Source: an uncultured Flavobacteriales bacterium
Lineage (GTDB): Bacteria > Bacteroidota > Bacteroidia > Flavobacteriales_D > Sanyastnellaceae
Length of the DNA: 7,681 bases
Direction of reading: 5' to 3'
NCBI GenBank assembly: GCA_913057815.1
Contig: CAJXOV010000094.1
Coordinates: 1 to 7,681 of the forward strand
Each line of letters starts with the position of its first letter. Position 1 is the first letter of the stretch. Shown here piece after piece: positions 1 through 5,952 of the stretch. A model generated the notes under the pieces. That model did no database searches and was not told the origin of the DNA. It worked only from the letters and a program-made list of their open reading frames with translations. The position numbers and the translations under genes were made by a program.

Positions 1-118
1 GAAGTGCGATGATTTATGCAGACAAATAGGAAGTTTTATGAATTATTTGAACAAATCTGAATACAAGGGAAACAAGTTTCAGGAGCCAAGAGAACCATAC
101 GGAGATTCGAATAACTGA
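1..118 (+). CDS. 3' end of a probable four-helix-bundle (23S rRNA intervening sequence family) protein
   Basis: The gene runs in from the left edge of the window; its frame begins at base 2 and stops at TGA 116-118, so only about 38 C-terminal residues are visible. They end with GSFMNYLNKSEYKGNKF followed by a short polar tail (QEPREPYGDSNN). The pattern of an amphipathic helix, then an NYLxxSE-KGxKF-like tail, is what I remember from the C-terminus of Bacteroidota four-helix-bundle proteins (TIGR02436/PF05635, related to proteins encoded in 23S rRNA intervening sequences and to the Avd protein of diversity-generating retroelements). Such proteins are about 120 residues long and their cellular role is unknown. 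The family call rests on this tail alone. The stop codon lies inside a 7-bp repeat tract. The next gene on the same strand, hutU, starts 81 bp downstream and is functionally unrelated. Confidence 0.5.
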   Translation, partial: KCDDLCRQIGSFMNYLNKSEYKGNKFQEPREPYGDSNN

Positions 119-161
119 AAACAGAAAACGGCAAACTGCCAACAGCGAACCCCAAACTAAA
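113..161 (+). repeat. seven degenerate 7-bp tandem repeats
   Basis: Seven consecutive heptamers can be read without a gap: AACTGAA, AACAGAA, AACGGCA, AACTGCC, AACAGCG, AACCCCA, AACTAAA. Every unit begins with AAC, and most have G at position 5. The first unit overlaps the last codon and the TGA stop of the upstream partial gene, and the last ends 38 bp before hutU. Strict 7-bp phasing over 49 bp argues against chance low complexity. Its function is unknown. Confidence 0.75.
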
Positions 162-199
162 ATCATCATTGATAGCAGATATTAAGAAATTAGAGAGTA

Positions 200-2206
200 A
201 TGATTAACACAAAGACGACATTCAAACAAGAAATAGCAAAAGGAATCCCAACAGAACTTCCTGCTATAAAAGAAATTCCAAGCACTGCTAACCGAGCGCC
301 TAAGAGAAAAGACATTCTTAGTGTAGAGGAGAAAAAACTGGCTCTTAGAAATGCGCTGCGTTATTTCCCTGCCAAATGGCATGTAGAATTGGCGGCTGAA
401 TTCAAAAAAGAATTAGATGATTATGGGAGAATCTACATGTTTAGATTCAAACCAGATTACGAGATAAAAGCAAGACCTATTAGTGAATACCCAGCCAATA
501 CCCAGCAAGCGGCTGCTATCATGCTGATGATTCAAAATAACTTGGATCCTGCTGTGGCACAGCATCCCTATGAGTTAATTACTTATGGAGGAAATGGAGC
601 TGTGTTTCAGAACTGGGGGCAATATGTGCTCACTATGCAGTACCTGTGCGAGATGACCGAGGAGCAGACTTTACACATGTATTCTGGTCATCCTATGGGC
701 TTATTTCCATCAGGAAAAGAAGCGCCTAGAGTAGTGGTGACGAACGGAATGATGATCCCCAACTATTCTAAACCAGACGATTGGGAAAAGTATAACGCGT
801 TGGGAGTTACTCAGTATGGTCAAATGACTGCCGGTTCATACATGTACATAGGCCCGCAGGGAATCGTGCACGGAACTACCATTACAGTCATGAATGCGTT
901 TCGTAAACGACTAAAAGAAGGAGAGACGCCAAAAGGTAAAATCTTCCTTACCGCAGGACTTGGAGGTATGAGTGGTGCTCAGCCTAAAGCTGGAAACATA
1001 GCGGAGTGCATTACTATTTGTGCAGAGGTAAATGATGAAGCTTCCTCTAAACGTCATGAGCAGGGCTGGGTAGATGAGTTGATTTCTGACATGGATGAAC
1101 TTGTGAGCAGAACTCGCGTTGCAATGCAAAACCAAGAAGTAGTTTCCATAGCCTATCAAGGAAACGTAGTAGATATCTGGGAACGTTTTTACGAAGAAGA
1201 GATTTTTATTCACCTAGGTTCAGACCAAACATCACTGCACAATCCATGGAGTGGAGGTTATTACCCTGCAGGAGTAGATTATGATGTGGCTAATGCCATG
1301 ATAAAAGGTAATCCTTCTAAGTTTGAAGAACTTGTAAAAGAATCTTTAAGAAGGCATGCAGCAGCAGTAAACAAGCACACAGAAAGAGGAACGTATTTCT
1401 TTGATTATGGAAACGCATTTCTATTAGAGTCGAGCAGAGCAGGAGGTGAGGTTATGGCAGAAAATGGAATCGACTTCAAGTATCCTTCTTATGTACAAGA
1501 TATTCTTGGGCCTATGTGCTTTGATTATGGATTTGGGCCATTCCGTTGGGTTTGTGGTTCAGGGCTGCCAGAAGATTTAGACAAAACAGACGACATAGCT
1601 CTCAGAGTAATGAGAGAGATAAAAGCCACAGCTCCAGCAGAAATCCAGCAGCAGATGCAGGACAATATCAGTTGGATAGAAGACGCTAAAAAGAACAAAT
1701 TGGTAGTAGGCTCACAAGCCAGAATCCTATACGCAGATGCAGAAGGAAGAGCTAAAATAGCAGAGCAGTTTAATACAGCTGTTAATTCTGGAGAGTTGGC
1801 TGGACCAGTAATACTAGGAAGAGACCACCATGATGTATCTGGAACAGATTCACCATTTAGAGAAACTTCTAACATTTATGACGGTTCTAAATTCACTGCA
1901 GACATGGCCATTCATAATGTAATAGGCGACAGTTTTAGAGGAGCCACTTGGGTGTCTATCCATAATGGAGGAGGAGTAGGCTGGGGAGAAGTAATGAACG
2001 GAGGTTTCGGAATGCTATTAGATGGTTCTAAAGAAGCTGAAGCCAGACTAAAAAACATGCTCTTTTACGATGTAAATAACGGAATAGCCAGAAGAAGCTG
2101 GGCTAGGAATGAAGAGGCTTTGTTTGCTATTAAACGTGAGATGGATAGGACTCCTGGGTTGAAGGTGACTTTGGCTAATTTGGTGGATGATGAAATTTTG
2201 GATTGA
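200..2206 (+). CDS. hutU: urocanate hydratase (urocanase), long form
   Basis: This cytoplasmic enzyme (EC 4.2.1.49) converts urocanate to 4-imidazolone-5-propionate, the second step of histidine degradation, using tightly bound NAD+ as an electrophile. The 668-residue product carries the family blocks in order: ITYGGNGAVFQNW (127-139), GHPMGLFPS (163-171), AGSYMYIGPQGIVHGT (211-226), the glycine-rich TAGLGGMSGAQPKA (251-264), GSDQTSLHNPWSGGYYPAG (340-358), DYGNAF (402-407), GPMCFDYGFGPFRW (437-450), GRDHHDVSGTDSPFRET (540-556) and NGGGVGWGEVMNGGFG (589-604). It is about 110 residues longer than the roughly 557-residue Pseudomonas enzyme. The N-terminal LALRNALRYFP block and the LVVGSQARILY block resemble, from memory, vertebrate UROC1 and other long urocanases. 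ATG 200 is the first start in frame, with a purine-rich TAGAGAG just upstream. No other hut gene is visible, and I found no convincing promoter. It converges with the AlbA_2 gene 27 bp downstream. Confidence 0.98.
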   Translation: MINTKTTFKQEIAKGIPTELPAIKEIPSTANRAPKRKDILSVEEKKLALRNALRYFPAKWHVELAAEFKKELDDYGRIYMFRFKPDYEIKARPISEYPANTQQAAAIMLMIQNNLDPAVAQHPYELITYGGNGAVFQNWGQYVLTMQYLCEMTEEQTLHMYSGHPMGLFPSGKEAPRVVVTNGMMIPNYSKPDDWEKYNALGVTQYGQMTAGSYMYIGPQGIVHGTTITVMNAFRKRLKEGETPKGKIFLTAGLGGMSGAQPKAGNIAECITICAEVNDEASSKRHEQGWVDELISDMDELVSRTRVAMQNQEVVSIAYQGNVVDIWERFYEEEIFIHLGSDQTSLHNPWSGGYYPAGVDYDVANAMIKGNPSKFEELVKESLRRHAAAVNKHTERGTYFFDYGNAFLLESSRAGGEVMAENGIDFKYPSYVQDILGPMCFDYGFGPFRWVCGSGLPEDLDKTDDIALRVMREIKATAPAEIQQQMQDNISWIEDAKKNKLVVGSQARILYADAEGRAKIAEQFNTAVNSGELAGPVILGRDHHDVSGTDSPFRETSNIYDGSKFTADMAIHNVIGDSFRGATWVSIHNGGGVGWGEVMNGGFGMLLDGSKEAEARLKNMLFYDVNNGIARRSWARNEEALFAIKREMDRTPGLKVTLANLVDDEILD

Positions 2207-2233
2207 TTTAGAATTTACATCCTATAATTTTCG

Positions 2234-3217
2234 TTACCATGGAATTACTTTAAGCAGTTGTCTTGAGACATACTTTTTATCGAAGATGTCTTTAGAGATT
2301 AAGAAAAAAGTAAAGGTTCCATTACGTAGGCACTTATAGTTAGATTGAGTTCTAATGTTAAAACGACCAGTAATAGATTTAGCCTCACCTGGCTTGATAA
2401 TAAGAGGATTATGATTTAAAGAATATCGATCATTCGTTGAGATTTTGAAAAGATATTGCTCTAGTAGGAAAGGAGATTCATCACAATACTCTTCGATAAA
2501 CTTGCTGCCGATTAGCTCGTAGCTAAGTGCAACTTCTTTAATTGTTATTGGTTTTCGTCCATCATTTTCAAATATTATAGTCATTTCAACATAGTGGGAC
2601 ATGATTGTACTAGTTCCACCGTGTCGAATATAATAACTACCTTCTATGAAGTTAGTATCCAGCTTATATTCAGGTATAACATTTCCTCTATCGTAATACA
2701 TTAAATCGATTTCACTTTTGGATGCATTTTTAATATCGGAGCCATATTTAACAGGAATGTAATTTTTCTCATGGTTGTTTTTAGTGTGATAGTCTAATAG
2801 TATATGTGGCTTTTCGATGGAAGGTTCTATTTCAAATATTGAGATAATCTTATCTTCTATTTGAATTTGATCATATAAGAAAGGGATTTGGCCATCTACT
2901 TTAGATGAAACCATCTTGGAAAAATCTGAACTATCTCTTAAACCAGATTTAGAAAAAGGACTATTGAAGAAATTGCCATTCTTTTCATCTATTCCTATTA
3001 TTAAATAGCCTTTCCATGGACCGTAGAAATTTGCTAATGCTACAAATTCCTTAAGAAACTTAGAAATAGAGATGTTAAGATCATTACCCTTTATTCCTGT
3101 GAGAACTGGCCATTGACGTTTTAATTCTATCCTAGGGTTTTCAGGTTCACCACCAGCCTTAATTTTATTGGAGATATTTAAAACGATTTTTTTTAATTCT
3201 AATTCTTTGTCTGTCAT
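2234..3217 (-). CDS. AlbA_2 (Schlafen-type) domain protein with a C-terminal beta-rich domain
   Basis: The product is 327 residues from ATG 3217. Residues about 25-176 fit an AlbA_2 (PF04326) putative nucleic-acid-binding domain: an ELKRQWP strand (31-37), the helix-turn-strand signature FLKEFVALANFYG...GYLIIGID (54-76), and a closing YIPVKYGS...ASKSEIDLMYYDR block (153-177), which matches the family's usual V(R/K)xGS...A...EI ending. Residues about 195-325 have alternating hydrophobic strands, with NDGRKPITI (218-226) and IIKPGEA (273-279). These suggest an Ig-like beta sandwich of unknown role. There is no signal peptide or membrane segment, so the protein is likely cytoplasmic. A TTG seven codons upstream (3238) could extend the frame by MWFNFES, but ATG 3217 fits the candidate promoter at 3255-3282 better. 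AlbA_2 domains occur in regulators and in some defence-associated proteins; nothing here fixes the function. It converges on hutU with 27 bp between stops and no clear terminator. Confidence 0.85.
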   Translation of the reverse strand: MTDKELELKKIVLNISNKIKAGGEPENPRIELKRQWPVLTGIKGNDLNISISKFLKEFVALANFYGPWKGYLIIGIDEKNGNFFNSPFSKSGLRDSSDFSKMVSSKVDGQIPFLYDQIQIEDKIISIFEIEPSIEKPHILLDYHTKNNHEKNYIPVKYGSDIKNASKSEIDLMYYDRGNVIPEYKLDTNFIEGSYYIRHGGTSTIMSHYVEMTIIFENDGRKPITIKEVALSYELIGSKFIEEYCDESPFLLEQYLFKISTNDRYSLNHNPLIIKPGEAKSITGRFNIRTQSNYKCLRNGTFTFFLISKDIFDKKYVSRQLLKVIPW

Positions 3218-3254
3218 AGATTCAAAATTAAACCACAACTATTCACTAGGATAA

Positions 3255-3282
3255 TAAAGTTATTAGTTAGGGTTTTAAACAA
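3255..3282 (-). promoter_or_regulatory. candidate Bacteroidota-type promoter for the AlbA_2 gene
   Basis: Read on the minus strand, TTG (3282-3280) is followed by a 17-bp spacer and TAACTTTA (3262-3255). This resembles the Bacteroidota pattern of TTG near -33 and TAnnTTTG near -7, with only the final G replaced by A. Transcription would begin around 3248, giving a leader of about 30 nt before ATG 3217. The alternative TTG start at 3238 would then lie only about 10 nt into the transcript. In AT-rich DNA such matches also occur by chance. Confidence 0.35.
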
Positions 3283-3417
3283 TTGTTAGCATCTGTGGTA
3301 GACCAAGATTAATGAGGTGTTTGGTTTTAAAAAGAGAGTCGGAATTGGTTGGTGATTTGTTTTATTGACCAGCTACCACCCCAAAATTTCTAACAGCCTG
3401 CGGCTTGGTAATTTTTG

Positions 3418-3437
3418 CCCCTCCTTTTCTGGAGGGG
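3418..3437. repeat. GC-rich hairpin, left arm of the inverted element
   Basis: CCCCTCC (3418-3424) pairs perfectly with GGAGGGG (3431-3437) across a 6-nt loop. A run of T precedes it on the plus strand, so read on the minus strand the stem is followed by CAAAAATT, a poor terminator tail. It is better regarded as a REP-like palindrome than as a dedicated terminator. Confidence 0.7.
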
Positions 3438-3468
3438 AGTTGCTTGATGCTAATACTCGCTTTGGTTT

Positions 3469-3487
3469 TGGCCCTCGGCCATTTTTT
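3469..3487 (+). terminator. small terminator-like hairpin with T run
   Basis: TGGCC (3469-3473) and GGCCA (3477-3481) pair across a 3-nt CTC loop and are followed directly by six T residues (3482-3487) on the plus strand. The shape is that of a minimal intrinsic terminator, but the only plus-strand gene upstream is hutU, which ends more than 1.2 kb earlier. It lies at the centre of the larger inverted repeat and may simply be part of it. Confidence 0.3.
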
Positions 3488-3512
3488 ACCTTTCTATTAT
3501 TCATACCAGAGC

Positions 3513-3537
3513 TACCCTCCTCAAGAGAAGGAGGGTA
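3513..3537. repeat. 9-bp stem hairpin, right arm of the inverted element
   Basis: TACCCTCCT (3513-3521) pairs perfectly with AGGAGGGTA (3529-3537) across a 7-nt loop, followed by AAATTTT. Reverse-complemented, the arm with its A/T flank resembles the left hairpin arm at 3410-3439. The two are inverted copies of one repeat family that have diverged in sequence while keeping the stem intact. Confidence 0.7.
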
Positions 3538-3578
3538 AAATTTTCTAGATAAAAGAGTTTGTTATTTATTCTAGTGGG

Positions 3579-3722
3579 GAATGAAAATTTTGGGTGGTTG
3601 GCCTGTGCGTGAGCTATTCTTGAAAAGCAAATAACCTCAAATCAAGAATGAAAATTTTGGGTCTTGCTAAGCGCTTGAGCTATTCTTACATGAATCTAAC
3701 TCTTCATTAACCTCAATCGAAG
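3579..3722. repeat. two direct repeat units beside the DUF559 gene
   Basis: Unit 1 starts at 3579 and unit 2 at 3646. Each opens with the identical 17-mer GAATGAAAATTTTGGGT (3579-3595 and 3646-3662), has a diverged middle, then shares TGAGCTATTCTT (3610-3621 and 3676-3687), and closes with a TAACCTCAA-like tail (3632-3640 and 3708-3716). The units are about 67 and 77 bp long, the second carrying extra bases before its tail. Unit 2 is also bounded by AAGAAT (3644-3649) and ATTCTT (3682-3687), which are inverted. The first 17-mer doubles as the right outer arm of the inverted repeat at 3375-3598. Unit 2 stops 12 bp from the DUF559 stop codon. Confidence 0.65.
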
Positions 3723-3733
3723 TCAACTTTAAA

Positions 3734-4120
3734 TTATTCTGAATCTGGCCAAGACTCCATTTCCTGAATAACCAGTTCAATCTCTCTAATCACCCAACTG
3801 GGTTCTTCAAACACTCGTTTGTTTTCAAACCGAATCGTTTTTATTCCATGAAGCTCCAGATAAGCATCTCTATTTTTATCTTTTTCTATGCCCTCAGGAG
3901 TGTAATGGTGGGCGCCATCTAGTTCTATGGCAAGTTTCTTTTCTGGGCAATAGAAGTCTAGAATAAAATTTGCAACACTGTGCTGTCTTCTAAATTTCAT
4001 TCCTAAGACTTGTCTTTTTTTTAAAAGAGACCACATAGTGGCTTCAGCAGAAGTCCCATTATTTCTAAGATCTTTTCTGAATGGTGACAGTTCTCTTATG
4101 TTGTGTAGCTTTTTAGACAT
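3734..4120 (-). CDS. DUF559 domain endonuclease-like protein
   Basis: This complete 128-residue protein belongs to the DUF559 (PF04480) family, whose fold is related to Vsr mismatch endonucleases and the PD-(D/E)XK nucleases. Visible signatures are LRNNGTSAEATMW (18-30) with Glu26, FRRQHSVANFILDFYCP (43-59) with Asp55, LAIELDGAHH (63-72) with Glu66 and Asp68, and IRFEN (96-100). The Asp55...Glu66-x-Asp68 arrangement is the presumed metal-binding site, so the enzyme looks intact. Length and start are typical of the free-standing Bacteroidota form; ATG 4120 is preceded by GAAAG about 7 nt upstream. It has no signal peptide and would act in the cytoplasm on DNA. The substrate and biological role of this family are not established. 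The gene stands alone between two spacers, and its 3' end adjoins the repeats at 3579-3722, raising the possibility of a functional link to those elements. Confidence 0.93.
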   Translation of the reverse strand: MSKKLHNIRELSPFRKDLRNNGTSAEATMWSLLKKRQVLGMKFRRQHSVANFILDFYCPEKKLAIELDGAHHYTPEGIEKDKNRDAYLELHGIKTIRFENKRVFEEPSWVIREIELVIQEMESWPDSE

Positions 4121-4323
4121 TTAACTTTCGGATGCTATAAAGCTATTAAAAATTAGATTATCAACGTATTAATAATAGAATACTCGATGTGTGATTTATA
4201 AAAAGAAATATTATAATTATTCTCACAACCTACCTCAAGCATCATTCTTAGACTAAGCTTTCTTACCAGAGACCTTGTTATTGTTAGAGATATTATAGGT
4301 TACCCAAAAAAGCAATGTTTCTT
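4121..4323. other. 203-bp AT-rich spacer
   Basis: Apart from the DUF559 promoter candidate at its left end, this spacer shows no reading frame and no strong hairpin. The large gene at 4324-7491 ends into it. The only stem-like sequence directly after that stop is a weak AAAAG...CTTTT pair on the minus strand (about 4308-4325), with T residues after it. A dedicated terminator therefore cannot be claimed. Confidence 0.5.
4138..4164 (-). promoter_or_regulatory. candidate promoter for the DUF559 gene
   Basis: On the minus strand, TTG (4164-4162) is followed by a 16-bp spacer and TAGCTTTA (4145-4138). This differs from the Bacteroidota TAnnTTTG element only in its last base, as does the candidate for the AlbA_2 gene. 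The predicted leader to ATG 4120 is short, about 10 nt. The spacer is one base below the range I would expect, so the call is tentative. Confidence 0.3.
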
Positions 4324-4563
4324 TTAATTCCTAATTACTCGATAATACATCTGCCCAATTTTTACATGATAGATTCGGGAGGCCCAATTTTGAGTAGCTA
4401 TTTTTAAACGAGAATCATTTATTACGTCTGTAAAGAATATCCGTTGTCCTAGAGAATTGAAAATCTCAATTTTATCATTCTGAGAATTATTAAACTCTAA
4501 AATCAATTCTTCGCTAAATGGATTAGGGAAAATGGCAATATTTGATTCTAATTCATCAACAGA
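4324..4563 (-). other. T9SS type A C-terminal sorting domain
   Basis: The last 79 residues of the frame begin SVDELESNIAIFPNPFSEEL and end GQMYYRVIRN. The FPNP motif, the KIEIFNSLGQRI strand and a final basic strand are the hallmarks of the T9SS type A sorting signal (TIGR04183), which directs proteins across the outer membrane of Bacteroidota and is then removed. Its presence fixes the true C-terminus and shows that the downstream half of the interrupted gene is otherwise intact. Confidence 0.92.
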
Positions 4564-5652
4564 AATAATTGTAAATAAATAGTCGTCTGATGTGCTTATA
4601 CACCCGTTCTGATCTGTAGTTTCAACTGTATAGTTTCCATCTTGAGTAGGCTCTATTGTTTGGTTGACTTCATTTTCAATCAGAATGCCTTCTAAGTACC
4701 ACTGATAAGACTCTGTTAATTCCGTACTTAGAATAGATCCGTCTTGTGTAATATCTGGTGTGTCTACTGAGAAGAGAGTGATAGTTACCATACCTTCATT
4801 GTAACACCCATTATCCTGAGCTATTAATGAATATGTAGTAGATTCATTCGGAGAAACTGAATGAGTGTCTCCGCTGCCCAGTCCTTCAGACCATTCATAA
4901 GATTCCGCACCTGAGGCTGTGAGTTCTATAGTAGTGTTTGGACAAATAGAAGTATCTGGAGTTATAGTTAATGTTGGAGCCTGAGAGTCTATATAAGTAA
5001 TAGTAGTTTCTGCTGTGCTAGAGCATTCCTCAGTAGTTCCTGTTACAAAGTATGTAGTAGTCTCTACTGGAGAAACGGATACTTCATCATTTTCTCCTAA
5101 ATCGTTCATCCACAAATAATCATCGGCCCCAGAAACTGCAAGAGTTAAAGATTGGCCCATGCAAAGAGTTGTATCAGGTGTTAGAATTATCTGAGGGTTA
5201 CTCTGGACTGTGATTTCGAAAGTTTCTGCAGTAGAGCAAGCGTCTGAGGTTCCAGTAACTGTATAAGTAGAACTTTCAGTAGGAGAGAACTCTTCAGAGG
5301 TTTCAGTACTTAAAGTGCTCCATTCGTATGAAGTAGCTCCAGAAACTGTAAAAGTTGTACTTTCTCCTTCACAGATGTTTATGTCACCGGTTAATTCGAC
5401 TACCGGTAATGGTAGAATAGTAACTACAACAGAATCTAAATTTGAACATGATGTAGCTCCAGAACTATTGGTTCCTGTTACAATAACAGTATAGTCATAG
5501 GGGATCGTTTCAGAATCTAATTGAAAGCTATTATTTGCTTCATCGGAATTGTTGACATTCCACGAATAAGTGCTGGCACCTATAGCTTCAGCTGTGATTA
5601 AATCTTCAGCACAAGCTACTAAGCTAGATGTAAGTTCTAGTTCTACAACTGG
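4564..5652 (-). repeat. about five tandem Ig-like modules in the surface protein
   Basis: Modules start near full-length residues 614, 697, 767, 840 and 912. Modules 2-4 are the most alike: a PDTxxC-like opening (INICEGES, TTLCMGQS, TSICPNTT), then SGA-x-x-Y-x-W, a VSP-x-E-S/T-TTY strand and a second Cys near the end (DACSTAE, EECSSTAE, NGCYNEG). The first and last modules are more diverged. One Cys near each end of every repeat suggests a disulfide within each module, as expected for an exported stalk. The fifth lacks the opening Cys. Confidence 0.7.
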
Positions 5653-5952
5653 TGAATCAACTAATGTTAGGCTAAGAGTAATAGTGCTATCACAGCCTGA
5701 ATTATTTTCAATTATTTGAGTGTATTCACCAGATGTTTCAAAAATTTCTCCATTGTATTCGAAAGGGCTGCAGCCAGAAATTACTTGGCTAGAGGAAGAA
5801 GGAGTTCCTTCTGTGAAATTGATAGTTTCTACAACATCACAAGCCAGGTTTAAGCGGTTAATAGTGAAATATTCTCCGGTTGAGTTTAGGTTGATACCAT
5901 TGTACAAAGTATCTGTACATGAGAATAAATCAGTAGTTGTAATGACATTATT

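Larger units (their letters stand above)
3375..3598. repeat. nested imperfect inverted repeat (REPIN-like element)
   Basis: The outer arms are ACCACCCCAAAATTTC (3375-3390) and GAAAATTTTGGGTGGT (3583-3598); the second, reverse-complemented, matches the first at 14 of 16 positions. Inside them lie two hairpin-bearing arms in opposite orientation: an AATTTTTG-then-CCCCTCC arm (about 3410-3439) and its mirror GGAGGGTAAAATTT (about 3512-3543). The centre falls near the small TGGCC-CTC-GGCCA hairpin at 3469-3481. The arrangement of two inverted palindrome copies around a short spacer is that of a REPIN (a paired REP element). From memory, CCCCTCC/GGAGGGG palindromes like these recur between genes in many Bacteroidota genomes; copy number in this genome cannot be seen from the window. 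Confidence 0.6.
3239..3733. other. gene-free interval with repeats between the DUF559 and AlbA_2 genes
   Basis: No credible reading frame was found on either strand. Bases 3255-3282 hold a candidate promoter. Bases 3375-3598 form a nested, imperfect inverted repeat containing hairpins at 3418-3437, 3469-3481 and 3513-3537. Bases 3579-3722 hold two direct repeat units leading up to the 3' end of the DUF559 gene. About 90 bp (3283-3374) show nothing I can interpret. Transcripts of the DUF559 gene on the minus strand would run into this interval, and its hairpins could end or stabilise them. Confidence 0.7.

Noticed and set aside
911..1213. Minus-strand 100-codon open frame opposite hutU
   Set aside because: hutU is densely conserved across this stretch, and the antisense translation has no recognisable features.
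2207..2233. Bidirectional terminator between hutU and the AlbA_2 gene
   Set aside because: The 27 bp between the two stops contain no stem of useful length or GC content.
3410..3540. CRISPR-like or tRNA-like structure in the repeat cluster
   Set aside because: There are only two imperfect inverted copies and no regular spacers, which excludes a CRISPR array. No cloverleaf or T-loop GTTCRANNC box could be placed.
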